Source: Pseudomonadota bacterium (GTDB lineage: Bacteria > Pseudomonadota > Gammaproteobacteria > Acidiferrobacterales > UBA6901). From it: a stretch of DNA of 64,000 nt. The translations under genes were made by a program, and so were the position numbers. The notes below the pieces were generated by a model that saw only the letters and a list, made by a program, of their open reading frames with translations, did no database searches and had not been told where the DNA came from. The stretch spans positions 186,001 through 250,000 of the forward strand of contig JAKASJ010000001.1 in assembly GCA_021819085.1 (NCBI GenBank), written 5' to 3'. This document shows positions 58,808 to 64,000 of the stretch, in pieces; position 1 is the first letter of the stretch; every line of letters begins with the position of its first letter.

Positions 58808-59206
58808 CACCCTGCTCCTTCTGACGTACCTGCTTAATGTTCGGTCATGTTCCGGGCCGGATCCGGCCCTGTGGCACCATCGGAAACGTAGCATAGGCCC
58901 GCGACGGACAGCAAGGCGATATACCGGGACGCACATTGCGATGCATAGCGTCGATTCAGACCGCACCGTCGTACGATGGTGCGCGCACCGACGCTGCGCA
59001 CGCCTCACTCCTGGCAATGAAAGGCATCGTATCCGTGCGGCCGGGAGCGGAAAAGTTGCCGCACCGGTGCGGTGCGATATCCGGCGCACCGGCAACGCAA
59101 TCCATCCGTGCGCCGGCCGGCAGTGGCCCGCGACCGGCAGCATGCTTTACACTTCGCACACTGGACCAAGGGCTCCGTCCCCAAACGCATCCGAGCAGAG
59201 AAAGCC
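58808..59206. other. Divergent promoter region between the outer-membrane protein and algC
   Basis: About 400 bases with no gene. An open frame continuing the outer-membrane protein upstream is not used, because the strong ribosome binding site sits just before 58807. No clear -10/-35 pair could be picked out with confidence. Confidence 0.4.
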
Positions 59207-60616
59207 ATGTCCGAATCCCGCCCGCCCGCACCGGCGCTGCCCGGCCAGCTCCCGGCAGAAATCTTCAAGGCCTATGATATCCGCGGCATAGTCGGAAAGA
59301 CCCTTACGCCCGCGATCACCGAACAGATCGGCCGGGCGATCGGAAGCGAGGCGCTGGCACGCGGTACCCGGCAAGTTGCCGTGGCGCGCGATGGCCGGCT
59401 TTCAGGTCCGGACCTGGCGCAGGCCCTGGCACACGGCCTCGTCGCAACCGGCTGCGACGTCGTGGACGTCGGCAGAGTTCCGACACCGGTACTGTATTTC
59501 ACCACGCATCACCTCGGAACACACTCGGGCGTAATGGTGACGGGCAGCCACAACCCGCCCGAGTACAACGGCCTCAAGATCGTTCTCGGGGGCGAAACGC
59601 TCTCGGGCGCGGCGATACAGGATCTCCGCCGCCGGCTGGTGGAGGGCGATCTCTCGTCTGGCCACGGCACGCTCAGGCAGTCGGATGTGCGCGAAGCCTA
59701 TCTCCAGCGCATCACCTCCGATGTCAGGCTCGAACGCAGACTGCGCATCATCATCGACTGCGGCAACGGCGTCGCCGGCGAACTTGCTCCGGAGCTTGCC
59801 CGTCGCCTGGGGTGCGAGGTGCGCGAACTTTACTGCGATGTCGATGGCCGCTTTCCGAACCATCACCCTGATCCGAGCCAACCACAGAACCTGGCAGACC
59901 TGATCAGCGCGGTGACCAGCGGCACCATCGACGTGGGCCTCGCCTTTGACGGCGATGGAGACCGCCTTGGCGTGGTATCACCGGACGGTTCGATCATCTG
60001 GCCGGACCGGCAGATGATCCTGTTCGCGCGCGACGTGCTGTCGCGTAATCCGGGTGCCGAGATCATCTACGACGTCAAATCTTCGCGTACCCTCGAGGCA
60101 GCCATACGCGAGGCCGGCGGACGGCCGCTGTTATGGAAGACCGGACATTCCTTCATCAAGGCCAAACTCCGGGAAACTGGCGCACTGCTGGCCGGTGAAA
60201 TGAGCGGCCATATCTTTTTCAAGGAGCGCTGGTACGGTTTCGACGACGGGCTGTACGCGGCTGCACGGCTGCTGGAGCTGCTGTCACGCGATCCGCGCCC
60301 GCCGGCGGAGATCTTCGGGTCTCTGCCGGACACTTTCAATACTCCGGAGCTGCACATCAAGCTGGGCGAGGGCGAGCACTACGTCGTAGTGAGGGAGCTG
60401 ATGGAGCGCGCACGGTTTCCGGGATCGCGGGTGACCACGCTCGACGGGCTGCGCGTCGACTATCGTGACGGCTTCGGTCTTGTGCGTGCCTCCAACACAA
60501 CCCCGGTCCTCGTGCTGCGGTTCGAGGCCGACAGCGTTGCCGCGCTAAACCGCATCCAGGACGACTTCAGGGCTTTGATTAACCAGGTACGGCCCGGGCT
60601 TTCACTGCCGTTCTGA
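59207..60616 (+). CDS. algC: Phosphomannomutase/phosphoglucomutase
   Basis: Interconverts hexose 6- and 1-phosphates for exopolysaccharide, LPS and nucleotide-sugar synthesis. 469 residues from the ATG at 59207. The phosphoserine loop is VTGSHNPPEYNG, the Mg2+ loop DGDGDRLG, the sugar-recognition loop GEMSGHIFF, and the phosphate-binding loop RASNTTP. Start sequence LPAEIFKAYDIRG is typical of the AlgC group. In many gammaproteobacteria it follows coaBC-dut directly. Confidence 0.95.
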   Translation: MSESRPPAPALPGQLPAEIFKAYDIRGIVGKTLTPAITEQIGRAIGSEALARGTRQVAVARDGRLSGPDLAQALAHGLVATGCDVVDVGRVPTPVLYFTTHHLGTHSGVMVTGSHNPPEYNGLKIVLGGETLSGAAIQDLRRRLVEGDLSSGHGTLRQSDVREAYLQRITSDVRLERRLRIIIDCGNGVAGELAPELARRLGCEVRELYCDVDGRFPNHHPDPSQPQNLADLISAVTSGTIDVGLAFDGDGDRLGVVSPDGSIIWPDRQMILFARDVLSRNPGAEIIYDVKSSRTLEAAIREAGGRPLLWKTGHSFIKAKLRETGALLAGEMSGHIFFKERWYGFDDGLYAAARLLELLSRDPRPPAEIFGSLPDTFNTPELHIKLGEGEHYVVVRELMERARFPGSRVTTLDGLRVDYRDGFGLVRASNTTPVLVLRFEADSVAALNRIQDDFRALINQVRPGLSLPF

Positions 60617-60633
60617 GCCTTCGCCCCGCCACC

Positions 60634-60656
60634 GGCGCGCAATTCCTCCGCGCGCC
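60634..60656 (+). terminator. Hairpin after algC
   Basis: GGCGCGC-N9-GCGCGCC lies 18 bases past the algC stop. There is no T-run, so it is a weak or Rho-dependent terminator candidate. Confidence 0.35.
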
Positions 60657-60901
60657 GCGAAACCGGGGAGGTGCCCCGCAAACACACCGCGACCGGCGAA
60701 CACCGCCAGGTGGACGTCGAGCGGCACGACCGGACATCCTGCGCGCCCCGCCACCGGTCGCCTCTTCCCCGGAAATTCGCCCCTTGCAAGCCTGCGCGGC
60801 CTTGCAAATTCGCACCGTTGACCTACGGTTAATCAACCGCATGGGTGATATTCCGCAGGACACCTGCGGTCGACCTTCCTCCAGAGCAAGGAGTGCTTCG
60901 C

Positions 60902-61144
60902 ATGACTGGGCAAAAGGAACAGATCGCTTCCACTGACGCATCGAACTCCGCATCCACCGTGATTTTCGGACCGGTTCCGCAAACGGCCACACCGAACGCA
61001 TGCCGGCACGAAAATTCCCGCTCCGGCACCGCGGATGCGCCGAACAGCGATGCCGATGCGTTCTTCCGGGCCAACCCCGATGCCTTGCTCGAAGGGCTTC
61101 TGACCGAGACCCTCGCGGTGTTTGGAGATCCGACTCCGGACTGA
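60902..61144 (+). CDS. Small protein of unknown function
   Basis: 80 residues. The ATG at 60902 is preceded by AAGGAG at ideal spacing (8 bases), which supports translation; the open frame extends 19 codons further upstream without such a site. The N-terminal half is Ser/Thr/Ala/Asn-rich and probably disordered. The C-terminal half (DADAFFRANPDALLEGLLTE) predicts one or two amphipathic helices with an acidic end. There is no signal peptide or membrane segment. I do not recognise it. Confidence 0.6.
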   Translation: MTGQKEQIASTDASNSASTVIFGPVPQTATPNACRHENSRSGTADAPNSDADAFFRANPDALLEGLLTETLAVFGDPTPD

Positions 61145-61545
61145 CCGCACGCCACCCACTATCCGCCCCAGTCCCGGTTGCCGAGACAGAAACCAGGATC
61201 CGGACTCGGGTGAGTCCTTACGGCGCGCGGCCACCCTGCCGTGGCCGGGTCCATCCGGGACGCCGTTCCCTGGCTATCCCACGGACAACGTCTATTATTA
61301 TTCCCATAGAGTGCCAAAGCACGGGGCAGAAGCCGAGTCCGGAATCACTCCAGTTCCGTCCATCCGGGCCGCGCATCGCCAACAAGCGCGCATTGATCCA
61401 ATGCGGCCTTACCCGTTTTCTGCACCGGCTTTACTACCGAGATCCGTCTCTGTGAAATGGCATGTTTTATGCTTGGATTTAGGCCATAAGGACATACCGA
61501 ACAAACCATCTGAAATGCTGTTACTACCCAGAGGGGGTCGGTCTC
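61145..61545. other. Intergenic region before the terminal sulfur cluster
   Basis: 400 bases. An AT-rich patch around 61288-61305 (GTCTATTATTATTCCCATAG) and another around 61456-61500 could carry a promoter for the operon that starts at 61546. No gene is seen. Confidence 0.4.
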
Positions 61546-62451
61546 ATGGCATGCAGTCACACGAAAAACTGTGAGCTTTTCCCGCAGTTCGCACTGAACC
61601 CTGCACTGAAAGTCTGGCAGGTTCACTACTGCGAAGGCGAATTCACCCAGTGCGCGCGCTACCAGCGTTCCCTCGAAGGGAAAACAATTCCTCTGAATCT
61701 GCTGCCCAACGGCAAGCGCATTGAAACACCGCGCACTTCGACCGCCTACGGTGCAGCGGCCCTTTTCAATGCGATCCTGAAGGATCGCGTGCACATGGTG
61801 GAGTCCCTGCTGCGCACTGGCGTCAATATCAGCGTCCGCAACCCCGAGGGCATGACTCCGCTCATGGCGGCGGCAACCCGCGGCAATATCCCCATCATTC
61901 GCCTGCTGCTTTCCAAGGGTGCTGACGTCTCCGCGACCAACCTGCATGGGATGAACGCCCATGACCTGGCGATCCAGACAGGTCTCTCGCAGGCCGCCAA
62001 GATCATCGCTGCCGCCGGCGGGCGGCCGAGTGGCATTCCCCTGGCAAGCACCGTCGCGGAGCCCGCAGCGGCACACCAGGAGGCGGACGAACAACTGCCT
62101 CGAACGCCGGCAGCGCAGTTCGTACCGCTCGCTGGCGAACGCGCGCACGCCGCCGATCGCGGACAGGGCTGTTGCCTGTGGATCCCGACGCGCGATGCCC
62201 ACGGGGTCGCCCAGGAAATCACGCATGCCTGCGGCGACAGCTACATCACCATCGAGGCGATGGTCCACAAGGCAGCGGCCGACGACCAGAGCCCTGCCTC
62301 GGTCATCGTGATCACCGGTCCGGTTGGCGACGAGGACACGATCCTGGGCATAGTCCGGCGTCTCGAGACATTCAGCGCAGTATCGGGTCCGATCCGCTGC
62401 ATGCGGCTCGAATCAATCGCAGTGCCGGAACTGGCGAGAACCGCGACATGA
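61546..62451 (+). CDS. Cys-motif / ankyrin / ACT-like fusion protein
   Basis: 301 residues, soluble. AGAGGGGG lies upstream of the ATG. The first 57 residues hold four Cys (3, 9, 29, 36) in C-x5-C...HYC-x6-C, with FPQFALNPALKVWQVHYCEG and LNLLPNGK, suggesting a small metal or redox module. Residues 68-160 are about three ankyrin repeats (GMTPLMAAATRGNIPIIRLL, GADVSATNLHGMNAHDLAI). After a Pro/Ala linker, residues 225-295 look like an ACT-type fold (SYITIEAMVHKAA, VIVITGPVGDEDTILGIVRR). The next gene overlaps its stop (ATGA). The function is unknown; a regulatory or adaptor role for the transporter is inferred. Confidence 0.75.
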   Translation: MACSHTKNCELFPQFALNPALKVWQVHYCEGEFTQCARYQRSLEGKTIPLNLLPNGKRIETPRTSTAYGAAALFNAILKDRVHMVESLLRTGVNISVRNPEGMTPLMAAATRGNIPIIRLLLSKGADVSATNLHGMNAHDLAIQTGLSQAAKIIAAAGGRPSGIPLASTVAEPAAAHQEADEQLPRTPAAQFVPLAGERAHAADRGQGCCLWIPTRDAHGVAQEITHACGDSYITIEAMVHKAAADDQSPASVIVITGPVGDEDTILGIVRRLETFSAVSGPIRCMRLESIAVPELARTAT

Positions 62452-63074
62452 TGAACTACTGGCCGTGGTGGCTCGGATCTTTGGCGCTTGCTGCCATCAC
62501 TATCGGCTTCTGGCTGCTGTTGCGACGCCCGCTGGGCGTTTCCGGCAGCTGGGCAAGCATCGTCGGCTGGCGTGAGGCGCGCGCCGTTGCGCGGGCCGAA
62601 GCCCCTTTGCGCGTCAACGCAACAGCCATGGGTGACGCCCTGCTGGCGGCCACGCTGGCCGAATTCGGCGAACAGGCCACACTCCAGTCCCTGGCGAGAC
62701 CCGGTGCAGGTGCCAAGTCTCCCTCCAAAGCGATCTCGCCGGGCGCACGCGCACACTGGTCCGTTCATCTGACTTTCCTTGCCGCAATGTTTGTGGGCGG
62801 ATTCATCGCAGCGACGCTGAACGGCACCTTTGCGCTTCGCTTTGATCTCGGACCGGTATATACGCAGCTGTTCGGGTCGGGATGGCATTCCTGGCTGCTG
62901 CTGATGCTCGGCGGCGGACTGGTCGGCTTCGGTACCCAGATGGCGGGCGGATGCACCTCGGGACACGGATTGAGCGGCTGCTCGCGCCTGGTGCCAGCAA
63001 GCCTGCTGGCTACCGCGATATTCTTCGCGACCGCGGTCGGAATCTCCTTCCTCGCACAGGTACTGGCAAGATGA
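62448..63074 (+). CDS. YeeE/YedE-family membrane protein, half-size (first subunit)
   Basis: 208 residues. One N-terminal helix (WWLGSLALAAITIGFWLLL), a cytoplasmic or periplasmic stretch of about 70 residues, then three helices with the family signature GFGTQMAGGCTSGHGLSGCSRL. The Cys of GGCTSGHG corresponds to the thiosulfate-handling Cys in characterised YeeE proteins. It is half the length of a fused YeeE and is coupled by ATGA overlaps to genes on both sides. It probably moves a sulfur compound inwards together with the next protein. Confidence 0.88.
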   Translation: MMNYWPWWLGSLALAAITIGFWLLLRRPLGVSGSWASIVGWREARAVARAEAPLRVNATAMGDALLAATLAEFGEQATLQSLARPGAGAKSPSKAISPGARAHWSVHLTFLAAMFVGGFIAATLNGTFALRFDLGPVYTQLFGSGWHSWLLLMLGGGLVGFGTQMAGGCTSGHGLSGCSRLVPASLLATAIFFATAVGISFLAQVLAR

Positions 63075-63496
63075 AAAAGCAATCGGTCTTCGGACAGCAT
63101 CTCGTCTACGGACTTCTGGGGCTGGCCCTGGGGTTTTCCCTGAGCCGCATCGGTTTTGCCAGCTACAGCCAGGTGCACCGCATGTTCGTCTTTTCCGATC
63201 TGCGCCTGCTCTATACCTTCGCCGGCGCCGTCGTCCTCACCATGATCGGATTCCTGGTGTTTGCCCACGGACAGCGGATTCCGTCCAAACCCTTCCATCC
63301 CGGCACGATCCCCGGCAGCATCCTGTTCGGCGCAGGCTGGGCCCTGACCGGTTCCTGCCCGGCGATCGCGATCGTGCAGCTGGGCGAAGGCCAGCTGGCG
63401 GCGGCGTTTACTCTGCTCGGGATTCTGTTCGGCGTATGGGTCTACCGGCAGGCACATGCCCAGTTCTTCCACTGGGACAGAGGTGCCTGCGAATAG
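63071..63496 (+). CDS. YeeE/YedE-family membrane protein, half-size (second subunit)
   Basis: 141 residues with four helices. The opening YGLLGLALGFSLSRIGFASYSQV and the later GAGWALTGSCPAIAIVQLGEG are the signatures of the other YeeE half, including its conserved Cys in TGSCP. The ATG at 63071 overlaps the previous stop. Pairs of half-size proteins of this kind are common in sulfur bacteria next to rhodanese, TusA or DsrE genes. Confidence 0.9.
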   Translation: MKKQSVFGQHLVYGLLGLALGFSLSRIGFASYSQVHRMFVFSDLRLLYTFAGAVVLTMIGFLVFAHGQRIPSKPFHPGTIPGSILFGAGWALTGSCPAIAIVQLGEGQLAAAFTLLGILFGVWVYRQAHAQFFHWDRGACE

Positions 63497-63644
63497 GATT
63501 GCGGCATGTCACCCGGGAATCCGGGCCGGCCGCTGAACTTCGTTGCCCACCGGGCTCCGCAGGCAGCACGGAAAGCTTGTGTCGAGCCGCGCCATGCGCG
63601 ATGCTTCCGTCAGATCCCCGGATTCGCAACCCAGGCAGACATCG

Positions 63645-64000
63645 ATGCATTACGCACGCAAGACGGCATTCCTCATCGCCACTCTGGCGCTGTTCCTGTC
63701 TTCGGTTCCCGCGCCGGCAGCAGCATCCGCGTACCACCCCGGGGTGATCGTCCAGGTCAGCAACAAAGACCCCGAATCGTGGGACCTCACTCTGCTCAAC
63801 ATCAAATATATACAGGAACAGACCACGAAAAACAGCCTTCCGATCGAAGTTGTCGCGTTCGGTCCCGGCGTCTACATGCTGATGCGCAATTCGGTGGTAC
63901 GCAACGGCCTGCGCCGGGCGATGCAGCATGGCGTGCGCTTCGTTGCCTGCGAGACCAGCATGCGCGCCCGCAGAATTATGCGCAAAGACATGTACCCGGG
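63645..64000 (+). CDS. Exported DsrE-family protein (3' end outside window)
   Basis: At least 118 residues; the frame is open at the window end. A signal peptide covers about residues 1-27 (ARKTAFLIATLALFLSSVPA then AAASA). The mature part matches the DsrE/F fold: VIVQVSNKDPESWDLTLLNI, IEVVAFGPGVYML, HGVRFVACETSMRARRI, with Cys in ACET at the sulfur-relay position. No ribosome binding site is obvious. It lies 148 bases after the second YeeE gene in the same direction and so may handle periplasmic sulfur for that transporter. Confidence 0.85.
   Translation, partial: MHYARKTAFLIATLALFLSSVPAPAAASAYHPGVIVQVSNKDPESWDLTLLNIKYIQEQTTKNSLPIEVVAFGPGVYMLMRNSVVRNGLRRAMQHGVRFVACETSMRARRIMRKDMYP

Overview
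The window reads as a stretch of chromosome from a GC-rich gammaproteobacterium. Gene order and families fit this: hda beside a PerM-type permease, a CDP-alcohol phosphatidyltransferase and divergent purM-purN; rpmB-rpmG next to radC; coaBC-dut near algC; cbpA-cbpM; and a YbiT-type ABC-F protein. Hydrogenase maturation genes, small c-type cytochromes and sulfur-relay (DsrE, YeeE/YedE) proteins suggest a chemolithotrophic or sulfur-metabolising relative of the Chromatiales/Acidiferrobacterales. That placement is inferred from gene content, not from a marker tree.

Layout. 1-7.6 kb: hypB (start lies just outside the window), a convergent lipoprotein, an EamA permease, a methyltransferase, then hypF and hypE. 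7.6-12 kb: a glutamine amidotransferase-like protein, a Mak-type sugar kinase, a small exported Gly/Met/Pro-rich protein behind a likely FNR-type promoter, and a beta-helix lipoprotein. 12.4-18.4 kb: a divergent prolyl-tRNA synthetase, a GGDEF-EAL protein with a degraded EAL half, and relA. 18.9-25.4 kb: twin cytochromes c, cbpA-cbpM, a lytic transglycosylase, an acylphosphatase, an aspartase/fumarase-family lyase and gluQ. 25.4-29.4 kb: a pirin, then an acetate module of a SatP-type transporter and acs. 29.9-34.5 kb: a PilZ-like protein, a LysM lipoprotein, wrbA, a DUF2069 protein and hda. 34.5-38.8 kb: the PerM-type permease, the phosphatidyltransferase, purM, purN and a DUF3108 protein. 38.9-40.3 kb: an ECF sigma factor with a membrane anti-sigma protein that ends in a DsrE-like domain. 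40.9-51.7 kb: Nudix, a secreted phosphoesterase, a fatty-acid desaturase, a second GGDEF-EAL protein, the ABC-F protein and rhlE. 51.85-53.24 kb: an IS element with a frameshifted transposase. 53.3-60.6 kb: an HNH nuclease, a class II aldolase, rpmG, rpmB, radC, coaBC, dut, an outer-membrane beta-barrel and algC. 60.9-64.0 kb: a small unknown protein, a Cys-motif/ankyrin/ACT-like protein, two half-size YeeE/YedE proteins overlapping by ATGA, and an exported DsrE protein cut by the window end.

Functional themes. Metal-centre assembly is represented by HypB, HypF and HypE. Second-messenger signalling is represented by RelA, two GGDEF-EAL proteins and a PilZ-like protein. Acetate use is covered by the transporter plus Acs, and nucleotide and cofactor supply by PurM, PurN, CoaBC and Dut. 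The two places most likely to hold something undescribed are the sigma/anti-sigma pair with the DsrE-like sensor domain, and the terminal ankyrin-YeeE-DsrE cluster. Both point to handling or sensing of sulfur species at or outside the inner membrane. I found no convincing tRNA, rRNA, CRISPR array, prophage or riboswitch. All coordinates and motifs were read by eye; no database search was run.
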